In this document: positions 16,324 to 22,930 of the stretch, in pieces
Numbering within the stretch: position 1 is the stretch's first letter
Layout: each line of letters starts with the position of its first letter
Assembly: GCA_947258975.1 (NCBI GenBank)
Contig: CAMYKK010000044.1
Location: forward strand, 1-42,637
Direction: 5' to 3'
DNA length: 42,637 nucleotides
Source: an uncultured Gammaproteobacteria bacterium
Lineage (GTDB): Bacteria; Pseudomonadota; Gammaproteobacteria; Arenicellales; JAANXG01
The notes under the pieces: model-generated
What the model was told of the DNA's origin: nothing
The model's database searches: none
What the model saw: the letters and a program-made list of their open reading frames with translations, nothing else
Position numbers and translations under genes: made by a program

Positions 16324-16846
16324 CGTGCGCATCCTCCTTCCAATGCTTGCGTTTTCTTTTCTTCTGCTCACCGGGCTGGTAATAGCTCATTACGTAATGC
16401 TCCAACCATTGATACAGATCCGGTGGAATCGGCACCGCGAAGACCGTGCCTTCGGTCTCCAGATAGGCATCGGCCTCATGGGGATCGGCGGTGACGATAT
16501 AGGGCTCGAGCGAATCATCATCGTCCTCATCCTCCTCACGGCAGATCACGAACAGCGACGGCTGGCGACCCTGTAAGTTGTACCAATAACTCTCGGTCTC
16601 ATCGCGAAAGAACTCCAATGTCAGGCCGCTCCACAGAAATTGCTGCCGTTGGTCGTCACTGTGGATCGGGGTCTTGGCGGCACCGCCCCCCAACGGTTCT
16701 CCGGCCACCACACCGGTCGCCTCCCAACTGGGAAACGACCACTGCGCGCGTTTGACGTCCCGGCGCTCGATGATCACCGAGACCGCGAATCGGTACCCAC
16801 CCGCGGGTTGCGCCTGGGGCTGGAATGGCGGTGTGTCCTGAGACAT
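16289..16846 (-). CDS. DUF3305 protein
   Basis: A 185-residue protein beginning with a Pro/Gln-rich leader, then the DUF3305 core: FAVSVIIERRDVKRAQWSFP, FLWSGLTLEFFRDETESYWYNL, QPSLFVICRE, then a run of Asp and IVTADPHEADAYLE. A basic C-terminal tail (KKRKRKHWK) overlaps the next gene's start region. First gene of the DUF3305-DUF3306-ferredoxin unit, transcribed from a sigma-54-type element at 16888-16904. Its role in formate dehydrogenase maturation is inferred from neighbours. Confidence 0.88.
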   Translation of the reverse strand: MSQDTPPFQPQAQPAGGYRFAVSVIIERRDVKRAQWSFPSWEATGVVAGEPLGGGAAKTPIHSDDQRQQFLWSGLTLEFFRDETESYWYNLQGRQPSLFVICREEDEDDDDSLEPYIVTADPHEADAYLETEGTVFAVPIPPDLYQWLEHYVMSYYQPGEQKKRKRKHWKEDAHDGQAPPRGRRH

Positions 16847-16887
16847 ACGAAATCATGGGTCGTGCGTGGTCAGTCACCATATCGTAA

Positions 16888-16904
16888 GGCAACTACCGTA
16901 CCAA
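16888..16904 (-). promoter_or_regulatory. Candidate sigma-54 promoter of DUF3305-DUF3306-ferredoxin
   Basis: Minus-strand TTGGTACGGTAGTTGCC: GG-N10-GC spacing and near-perfect match to the TTGGCACG-N4-TTGC consensus (one mismatch, T for C). The -12 GC is 43 bases before the DUF3305 ATG. Confidence 0.75.
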
Positions 16905-16942
16905 GGTGATACGCGCTGATTTTCTTAGCATGGCAGGTGGTT

Positions 16943-17014
16943 GTGTCGATCCGGATGCGACACTTTTACCCACATTGGTGCAATATGACCCAATCATGCG
17001 TCGTTATACGCGAC
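16943..17014. promoter_or_regulatory. Two CGAC-armed dyads between divergent sigma-54 promoters
   Basis: Perfect dyad GTGTCG-N9-CGACAC at 16943-16963, and GTCG-N7-CGAC at 17000-17014. A further half-site TTACGCGAC is at 17062-17070. They lie 40-110 bases from one -24 element and 90-160 from the other, suitable for a shared enhancer of an NtrC-type activator. Confidence 0.45.
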
Positions 17015-17100
17015 CTATTCTGCCCTTGATTCCTTATCTTCGTGGCCGTGGCGCTCGGTATTTACGCGACTTCCCATGGCCCCGATCCTCGGTGTGCCTG

Positions 17101-17117
17101 CCGGAACAGAAATTGCA
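17101..17117 (+). promoter_or_regulatory. Candidate sigma-54 promoter of fdhD
   Basis: Plus-strand CCGGAACAGAAATTGCA: GG and GC exactly 10 bases apart, TTGCA perfect, -24 half weaker (GGAAC for GGCAC). Predicted start near 17128, 27 bases before the fdhD ATG. Confidence 0.55.
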
Positions 17118-17154
17118 ATCCTATCCAGCAGGTTTTGGAACCACGGCATACGAG

Positions 17155-18039
17155 ATGCGATCAGCAAACAATTACCGACCCAAGATGACCGCCGCCGGGC
17201 TCGCACCGACGCAGGAGGTGTCGGCTGTCGACGAGCACGGACATCGCCGGCAACTCAGCGTCGCCGGTGAGTTTCCTCTCACCCTTAAAGTCGATGGCCA
17301 GGAAGTCGTGACACTGATGACGCTGGGCACACGTCCCGAAGAATTGGCGTTGGGTTACCTGCGCAACCAACGATTGATTGACAACATCGCCGACGTCGCT
17401 TCCGTCACCGTTGATTGGGAGCACGAGCGCGTCGACGTCGCGACGTCTCATGGCCAAGGCATCACCGACTGGGAAACCAAGGCCTCGAAACGCACCATTA
17501 CCACCGGATGTGCCCAGGGAACGGTATTTAGCTGCACGTTGGACAAGCTCTATGACGTGCATTTGCCAGAAGTCACGATTCGTCAATCGACGCTATATGG
17601 ACTTTTGGAATCGATTAACACGTACAACGAACTATATAAAAAGGCCGGCGCAGTCCATGGATGCGCACTATGTGAAAACACCCGGGTGTTGATTTTCGTA
17701 GAAGATGTCGGCCGCCACAATGCGGCGGATGCGATATCCGGCCGGATGTGGCTCGAAGGCATCGACGGCGGCAGCAAGATTTTCTACACCACCGGCAGAC
17801 TGACTTCGGAGATTGTCATGAAGGCCGCACACATGGGGATACCAGTGCTATTGTCGCGATCCGGCATCACGCACATGGGCTTGGAACTCGCCCGTGACCT
17901 GGGCGTCGTGATGATCGCGCGGGCGAAAGGAAAACATTTCCTCGTCTATCATGGTCACCGGCAAGTTGAGTTCGACGCCAAACCCAAGCTTCGGCCGCAG
18001 CCGTTGCGGGATGTACCTCATGAAAAAACCGGCACCTGA
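17155..18039 (+). CDS. fdhD: FdhD, sulfur carrier for formate dehydrogenase activation
   Basis: FdhD receives sulfur from a cysteine desulfurase and transfers it to the bis-MGD cofactor, a step needed for active formate dehydrogenase. The 294-residue protein has the family pattern: GEFPLTLKVDGQ, the LTLGTRPEELALGYL helix, TTGCAQG, the active CxxC in HGCALCENT, FVEDVGRHNAADA, YTTGRLTSEIVMKAA and the C-terminal LLSRSGITHMGLELA. The ATG at 17155 is chosen because similarity starts there and a sigma-54-type promoter lies 38 bases upstream. It is followed after 3 bases by a regulator gene. Confidence 0.95.
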   Translation: MRSANNYRPKMTAAGLAPTQEVSAVDEHGHRRQLSVAGEFPLTLKVDGQEVVTLMTLGTRPEELALGYLRNQRLIDNIADVASVTVDWEHERVDVATSHGQGITDWETKASKRTITTGCAQGTVFSCTLDKLYDVHLPEVTIRQSTLYGLLESINTYNELYKKAGAVHGCALCENTRVLIFVEDVGRHNAADAISGRMWLEGIDGGSKIFYTTGRLTSEIVMKAAHMGIPVLLSRSGITHMGLELARDLGVVMIARAKGKHFLVYHGHRQVEFDAKPKLRPQPLRDVPHEKTGT

Positions 18040-18042
18040 ATC

Positions 18043-18996
18043 ATGAGCAGCGATCCGCTCCGTTCCCCCAATAAAGTCAGCCCGATACGCCCCGGGGCCG
18101 ATGTCGGCCTGCGGCAGTTCATGAGCGTCAAAGAAGTGGCCGACTACCTGCATATCAACGCAAAGAAGGTCTATGCGCTGGTGAGCGAAGGCAAGATTCC
18201 AGGCACCAAAGTCACCGGCAAATGGTTGTTTCCGCGCAAGCTCGTAGATCGTTGGTTGCTGGAATCGAGTCACGGCGGGCTGTTGACCGACCGCTTGGTG
18301 GTGACCGGGAGCGACGATGCGTTAATTCAGCGCGCCATCACTCATATAGTCAACGAGATGCAAGGTCATGCACTGGTCAGCTACACCAATGCCGGCACCG
18401 AGCTGGGCCTGTCGCTGCTCGCCCGGCAGCGCGCGGATGTGTGTGGGGTGCGCTGGGGACCGGTGCAGGAGAGTGCGCGGCGGCACGCGGCGCTGGTGCG
18501 GCAATACCCACCTCACAGAAACTGGGTGCTGGTGCGCGCCTTTGAACGGGAACAGGGTCTGGTTGTGTCACCTGGACTGGCGAACGATGCGCAAGACATC
18601 GGCCGCTTATTTGGCAACGACGTGCGCTGGATCATGCGTCATGACAGTGCCGGCGCCCAGCGATACCTGCGGGAATTGTTCAGCCGGCACAAGATCGATC
18701 CCACGCGGCTGCGAGTGATCGCCAAAGTGCTCTCGGAGCGCGATGTCGCCTCATACCTGAACCGTGACGAAGCGGACGTGGGACCCGGGCCCCGAAGTCT
18801 GGCAAACGAGTTTGGCCTGGACTTCATCCCGGTGGGATGGGAAGCCTACGATCTGGCCCTGGACCGCGGGGTGTTCTTCAGAACCCTGTTCCAAAAACTG
18901 ATCGAACAGCTTCAAGGCCCGGAATGTCAGCGATTGGCCGCCGTGTTCGACGGATATCGATTCGGCCAATGCGGTCAAATCGTGTGGTCGGCGTAA
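18043..18996 (+). CDS. HTH + PBP-like (molybdate-binding type) transcriptional regulator
   Basis: A 317-residue two-domain regulator. Residues 25-75 are an excisionase/MerR-like helix-turn-helix (MSVKEVADYLHINAKKVYAL, KWLFPRKLVDRWL). Residues 80-317 are a periplasmic-binding-protein-like domain (PF12727 type) similar to ModA-like sensors, with LVVTGSDDALIQRA, YTNAGTELGL, NWVLVRAFEREQGLVV and a C-terminal DFIPVGWEAYDLAL. Such proteins are predicted to sense oxyanions or cofactor and control Mo/W genes. Co-transcribed with fdhD (3-base gap). It may set fdh expression by molybdate or tungstate supply; the ligand is inference. Confidence 0.85.
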   Translation: MSSDPLRSPNKVSPIRPGADVGLRQFMSVKEVADYLHINAKKVYALVSEGKIPGTKVTGKWLFPRKLVDRWLLESSHGGLLTDRLVVTGSDDALIQRAITHIVNEMQGHALVSYTNAGTELGLSLLARQRADVCGVRWGPVQESARRHAALVRQYPPHRNWVLVRAFEREQGLVVSPGLANDAQDIGRLFGNDVRWIMRHDSAGAQRYLRELFSRHKIDPTRLRVIAKVLSERDVASYLNRDEADVGPGPRSLANEFGLDFIPVGWEAYDLALDRGVFFRTLFQKLIEQLQGPECQRLAAVFDGYRFGQCGQIVWSA

Positions 18997-19014
18997 TTCG
19001 CAGCAGTGGCGATT

Positions 19015-19461
19015 TCAGCCGCGCGTGGTTGACCCCTCGTAAAGCACGTGCGCGCGCCGCTCAAACGCACGCATCATACGCTGCGCGAGCGACTCTAGGA
19101 TCTGGCCACTCGCCCCACCCAGCAGCCGGGATCGAAATATCGCCTCGATAACGAGCGTCACCCGGCACCCTCTTTCTTCCGGGGCAAAGGTCCAACGCAG
19201 GTCCAAATGGGAGAAGGGCCCCGCCTGTGACCGAATGGCGATCTCTTCTTCCGGTGAAAATACCGCAGTGGACACGAATTTCATCGACAACAGACCAATG
19301 CCAATTTCTTGTGCTACCTCGGCTTGCTCCTTTCCCGCTCGAATCACGGACACCTTTCGCCAGCCGGGCAGGTATTCCGGGTAGCGCTCAACATCGGCGA
19401 TGAGTGCGTAGACCTGGGCCGGCGTCCACGGCACAGTCCTTTGCATCCGGTATGTGCGCAT
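19015..19461 (-). CDS. RatA/COQ10-like START-domain (SRPBCC) protein
   Basis: A 148-residue single-domain START/polyketide-cyclase fold. The diagnostic N-terminus is VPWTPAQVYALIADVERYPEYLPGW, followed by GLLSMKFVSTAVF and a long C-terminal amphipathic helix (LESLAQRMMRAFERRAHVLY). Family members are RatA and COQ10, tied to ubiquinone function; the ribosome-toxin role was described for E. coli RatA. ATG at 19461 is preferred over the ATG one codon earlier. No RnfH (RatB) partner is adjacent. Tail-to-tail with the regulator gene. Confidence 0.83.
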   Translation of the reverse strand: MRTYRMQRTVPWTPAQVYALIADVERYPEYLPGWRKVSVIRAGKEQAEVAQEIGIGLLSMKFVSTAVFSPEEEIAIRSQAGPFSHLDLRWTFAPEERGCRVTLVIEAIFRSRLLGGASGQILESLAQRMMRAFERRAHVLYEGSTTRG

Positions 19462-19570
19462 CAATTCGTGGGGCGTGCTGATTCCTGGTTGTCATCGAGT
19501 TTTCGCAACGGCGTTTATCAACCGCTTCATCCTGTCACGGCCCGTCTTTGCGAGCACCTTCGCAGGCCGG

Positions 19571-19777
19571 TTACTCCAACGAGATCGTGCCCTCTATCGT
19601 CTTCGTCGTTTCGGGCGCCTCCACTTGCAACGTGACTTTTACAGCAATCCGCTCGTTGCCTTGCAACGCACCATTCTCGAGCGCGTCTCGCACGACTCTC
19701 TCTATTTCCCGCTGGGACGTGATCCCGACTCGTTTGAGAAACGAGCGCATTTCTAGATTAAATTTATCTTCATTCAT
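19571..19777 (-). CDS. DUF6494 family small protein
   Basis: A 68-residue protein starting MNEDKFNLEMRSFLKRVGIT, then SQREIERVVRDAL, a GNERIAVKVTLQVEAP strand pair, and an acidic end. This matches the plan of DUF6494, a short family of unknown function. AGGTG precedes the ATG by about 9 bases. It lies 34 bases downstream of the NtrC-type gene, so the two may be co-transcribed. With DUF6505 (21358) it flanks the activator, consistent with a formate-dehydrogenase accessory set. Confidence 0.8.
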   Translation of the reverse strand: MNEDKFNLEMRSFLKRVGITSQREIERVVRDALENGALQGNERIAVKVTLQVEAPETTKTIEGTISLE

Positions 19778-19811
19778 TTACTTTCACCTGGGACAAAAAT
19801 TATTCGGAACG

Positions 19812-21200
19812 TTACCGCCAGGAGCTGTCCTCTGCACCTGAAAGCTGGCCACCGCCTTCGCCGCTCCAGGTCTTGACCTTGCGCTCCAAAGTCTTCCTTG
19901 ATATCCCCAACCGCCTCGCGGCCTCGGATTTGTTGCCACCGGTCTCACCCAACATATTCAAGATATGGCTTTTTTCGACCTCCGCAAGCGTCAAGTGAGC
20001 CGGCCAGGTTACCATCGATACGGCGCTGGCAAGTTGCCCGCATTCACTGGGAGGTTGCCCCAACAACAATGAGCGCTCTATCACATTTCTCAGCTCGCGG
20101 ACATTACCAGGCCAGGCATGGCTTTGCAGTTTCTTGAGTTCGTCGTCCGTAAAACTCAGCGGCTCTATTTTCATCTCATCGGCTATTGCGTTCGACAAGT
20201 AGGGGGCGAGATCGAGTAGATCCTCGGGGCGCTCTCGCAACGGCGGTATATTAAGTGCGATCACATTGATCCGGTAAAACAGATCGCGCCGAAACGTCCC
20301 TGCTGCAACGGACTTCGAGAGATCACGGTTCGAAGCGCACACGACACGCGTGTCAACTTCAACTTCACGATCGGCACCGACCGGCCTGACGCTGCGTTCC
20401 TCGAGCGCGCGCAACAACTTGGCTTGCATCTCCCACGGCATCTCGGAGACTTCGTCGAGAAACAGGGTCCCTTTACGGGCAAAATGGAACAGGCCTTCAC
20501 GGGAATTGAACGCGCTGGTAAACGCTCCGCGAACATGGCCGAACAACTCGCTTTCGATAATTTCCGGAGACAGCGCACCGCAGTTTACGGGCACGAACTC
20601 TCCCGGCCGGTCGCTCAGCTCGTGCAGGGTCTGCGCTACAAGTTCTTTGCCCGTACCCGTTTCACCCTGGATCAAGATCAAGGACGAACTCGGAGCAAGA
20701 CGGATAATCTTCTCTCGCAAATATTGAATCGCGCGCGACCGTCCCACGAGCGCCTCTATGTGCTCGTCAACCTTAGCCGTAACCGGCGGAGCGGTTTTGT
20801 GACTGGGCGGCAGTATGCGGATGACCGCGTCTACCAGCGCTTGCGTACCCGAGGATTTTTCAACGAAATCTTGTGCGCCGGCGTGCATCGCATCGAGCAC
20901 CAACCGCGCATCGGTGTGATCTGAAACCACCACCGCGGTGCCGCGCCGGCCGTTGCTTCGGGTCTGCGCCAGCCAGTCGATGCCGGTGCGATCCCGGCGG
21001 GAAATATCCAACACGATCAAATCAAATAGGCACCGCGCGCGCAGCGCGTCGGCTTGCACCGGGTCTAGCGCGGTGTCGGCCAACGCACATAATGGCTGCA
21101 AGGCGCGTTGCAGCGTGTCGGCGAATCCCGCGTCTTCGCTAACGATCAATACGGACGCCTGGAGCGGGGCTTCCCGGCGCACTGGACGTGCTGAATGCAT
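19812..21200 (-). CDS. NtrC-family sigma-54-dependent response regulator, no adjacent kinase
   Basis: A 462-residue activator with three domains. The receiver (about 15-130) has phosphorylation Asp65 (VLDISRRD), acidic pair in VSEDAG and Lys115. The AAA+ domain (about 150-390) has Walker A GETGTGKE, the sigma-54 contact loop GAFTSA (225-230) and LFLDEVSEM. A Fis-type DNA-binding helix-turn-helix (GGNKSEAARRLGISRKTLER) closes it. No histidine kinase is encoded next to it; the RpfC-like kinase at 26.7 kb belongs to a separate locus. It is the natural candidate to drive the three sigma-54-type promoters at 13.9, 16.9 and 17.1 kb. The upstream region holds two overlapping dyads that may serve autoregulation. 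Confidence 0.95.
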   Translation of the reverse strand: MHSARPVRREAPLQASVLIVSEDAGFADTLQRALQPLCALADTALDPVQADALRARCLFDLIVLDISRRDRTGIDWLAQTRSNGRRGTAVVVSDHTDARLVLDAMHAGAQDFVEKSSGTQALVDAVIRILPPSHKTAPPVTAKVDEHIEALVGRSRAIQYLREKIIRLAPSSSLILIQGETGTGKELVAQTLHELSDRPGEFVPVNCGALSPEIIESELFGHVRGAFTSAFNSREGLFHFARKGTLFLDEVSEMPWEMQAKLLRALEERSVRPVGADREVEVDTRVVCASNRDLSKSVAAGTFRRDLFYRINVIALNIPPLRERPEDLLDLAPYLSNAIADEMKIEPLSFTDDELKKLQSHAWPGNVRELRNVIERSLLLGQPPSECGQLASAVSMVTWPAHLTLAEVEKSHILNMLGETGGNKSEAARRLGISRKTLERKVKTWSGEGGGQLSGAEDSSWR

Positions 21201-21300
21201 GGTGAATTCCTCTGGGTAGAACGATTCTAAATCAAAATCCCGCTCACGTCAGTTGAAAACAGGCGTTCCCGCCCACATTGGACACCGGCCTCGGCCCCCA

Positions 21301-21327
21301 GTTGCCTAGCTTGTGGCAACTGTGCCA
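21301..21327. promoter_or_regulatory. Overlapping inverted repeats between NtrC-type and DUF6505 genes
   Basis: GTTGCC-N8-GGCAAC at 21301-21320 shares an arm with TGGCA-N4-TGCCA at 21314-21327. It lies in a divergent region, 30 bases before DUF6505 and about 100 before the activator start. Same GTTGC-N10-GCAAC layout as 5668-5687. A GG-N11-GC pair here misses the sigma-54 spacing by one base. Confidence 0.45.
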
Positions 21328-21357
21328 GCATGTACCATCACCCCAAAGGGGCTGTAA

Positions 21358-21855
21358 ATGCCTGAAATTAAGCCAAGAAAATTACCCCGGGCGGTGAGGC
21401 TGGACGACTCCGACAGCGCGGTTTTCACCATTCCGGCCATTCCCGGGGAATGGGCGGTACCGGGAGGCTTCACGTTTCTCGATCACAATCCTGCCTCGTT
21501 GTCCGGTAAAGACTTGCAGGCATTCAAACGCGGTTTCCTCGGTATCGGGAGTTTTGGACGCAGTACCCTGGTCGCGATCACCGCGGCCAGCGAGGCGGAA
21601 TTGCTTTCCGTGGTCGAGCAGCTCGCAGCGTATCTCGTCGATCACTATGGCGCGCCGGATCTCACCGCCGCTATGCAGGCCGCCAATGAAGAGGTCAAAT
21701 ACGCGGAGTCCCTTTGCGAGTATGACGTCAATACACTGCTGGCGGTGGAACGTGACTTCACCGACGAGGGTATCTCCGAGCGCTTCAAGAAATTCATCCC
21801 CGCGGGCACCGATTGGGAACGAGCCAAACCGTTGGTGTACGTCAAGGACTTTTAG
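21358..21855 (+). CDS. DUF6505 family protein
   Basis: A 165-residue soluble protein with the DUF6505 pattern: KLPRAVRLDDSDSAVFTIPA, a GEWAVPGGF segment, LSGKDLQAFKRGFLGIGSFGRSTLVAIT, and a C-terminal CEYDVNTLLAVERDFTDEGISERFKKF. Members occur beside formate dehydrogenase, DUF3305/3306 and the divergent biotin/lipoate ligase; all of these are in this window. Function unknown. It is divergent from the NtrC-type gene. Confidence 0.85.
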   Translation: MPEIKPRKLPRAVRLDDSDSAVFTIPAIPGEWAVPGGFTFLDHNPASLSGKDLQAFKRGFLGIGSFGRSTLVAITAASEAELLSVVEQLAAYLVDHYGAPDLTAAMQAANEEVKYAESLCEYDVNTLLAVERDFTDEGISERFKKFIPAGTDWERAKPLVYVKDF

Positions 21856-21901
21856 ATGCCGCTCCCTCCGGCACAACGATTCCCGTAGCGGCGGCTACCC
21901 A

Positions 21902-21928
21902 TCCGTGGGAGCGGCATTTTGCCGCGAT
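21902..21928. repeat. REP-like intergenic palindrome
   Basis: GTGGGAGCGGCA-TTT-TGCCGCGAT with a 6-base perfect stem. This layout is typical of the dispersed extragenic palindromes of many gammaproteobacteria. Only one copy was noticed in the window. It could also act as a weak terminator after DUF6505. Confidence 0.5.
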
Positions 21929-22063
21929 GATCATGACACTTGTGCTGTGCGGAGTCGCAGTGCTTGTCCCCGCATAGCACGGCGACAGCGCGGGAACCGC
22001 GCGCAGGACCGGCGGCACTGTGCACTGCAGGAGGACATCGGTGGTTAATCCCTTGCAACACAT

Positions 22064-22840
22064 TCATTGCTTCGTCGACTCCGGGTTACTTCGTTCTACG
22101 ACAGCAACGATTGGATCATCATCGATCATTCGCGCCAAGATCACGCGCTTGATTCTGGGACTCAACTCCAAGGCTTGCTCAGCCGCATCGAGCGCCATCG
22201 CGCGCTGCTCAGGGGTGTCCAACATGTTGATCAGCGCAATCACCTGCGCATCGCCCACGTGCTTTAATGTGCCCCGCTCGCTGGCCAACAAGCGGGCCAC
22301 CATCGCTGGGGTGATGGGATCTCCGTACCGGGCTCCGGTAACACAAATGAACTCTTCCAGCCGGTGGGTTGTTTTGTTTGATAACGGCTCACCCATAGCA
22401 CGCGCCGATAGCACCGGAATGACGACAGTCGCCGGCGGTATCACCGGCTCATCTTCCCGCGGCGCCTTGATCCATTTCAGACGGGCGCCGTCCCCCTTCA
22501 CTAAGGTGACATCGAAACCTGCCCGCGCGTGGATCTCGATCACCTGCTGTGGCGCCACCCCGCCAAGCCGTGCCCGCTTAGCGCATGGCGTTGCAAAGGC
22601 AACGCGATCATATGTCTGCGCGGCACGCTCAACCACGGCGGACAGCTTGGCCTTCGCCTCGACCACGACATGCGCACCCAGCCGTCTGCGGAACGGGGGC
22701 GTGAGCACCGTGGAGGTGATCCCGACCTTTCCTGGGTGCGCGGCCGCCAGACGGTAGAGGGTAGTTTTCTTGCCACCCGCGCCGACGATACACACCACGC
22801 CGGCGCGGGCCTGAAACAAATCTAATAGCTCTGATGCCAT
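22064..22840 (-). CDS. yqeC: YqeC-like selenium/molybdenum hydroxylase accessory protein
   Basis: A 258-residue protein of the YqeC family, predicted to help make the cofactor of selenium-dependent molybdenum hydroxylases. It has the N-terminal P-loop-like VGAGGKKTTLYRLA, a VGITSTVLTPP strand, FATPCAKRARLGGV, VKGDGARLKWIKAP and the C-terminal nucleotide-binding segment with NMLDTPEQR. No selenophosphate synthase, selA or selB and no molybdenum hydroxylase is in the window, and FdhA uses cysteine. Its partner enzyme must lie elsewhere, or the family has a wider role in Mo cofactor chemistry. Confidence 0.82.
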   Translation of the reverse strand: MASELLDLFQARAGVVCIVGAGGKKTTLYRLAAAHPGKVGITSTVLTPPFRRRLGAHVVVEAKAKLSAVVERAAQTYDRVAFATPCAKRARLGGVAPQQVIEIHARAGFDVTLVKGDGARLKWIKAPREDEPVIPPATVVIPVLSARAMGEPLSNKTTHRLEEFICVTGARYGDPITPAMVARLLASERGTLKHVGDAQVIALINMLDTPEQRAMALDAAEQALELSPRIKRVILARMIDDDPIVAVVERSNPESTKQ

Positions 22841-22930
22841 CGCGGTTCGATTTTTCGGCGGCGAATAAGCGTTATTGCTGGTATTCTGCGCCGCGATTCA
22901 TATGACGTTCGATTATAACGGTAACCATAC

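Larger units (their letters stand above)
16847..17154. other. Divergent intergenic region between DUF3305 and fdhD
   Basis: Holds two outward-facing sigma-54-type promoters (16888-16904 minus; 17101-17117 plus) and dyad repeats between them. The fdhD frame stays open back to 16906, but that extension lacks FdhD similarity and lies upstream of the predicted transcription start. Confidence 0.6.

Noticed and set aside
16906-17154. N-terminal extension of fdhD
   Set aside because: Not FdhD-like, and it lies across the predicted sigma-54 promoter and transcription start.
19015-19461. RatA-RatB toxin-antitoxin pair
   Set aside because: No RnfH/RatB-like gene is adjacent; family members are better seen as COQ10-like quinone-binding proteins.
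21314-21329. Sigma-54 promoter for DUF6505
   Set aside because: GG and GC are 11 bases apart, not 10; better explained as a dyad operator.
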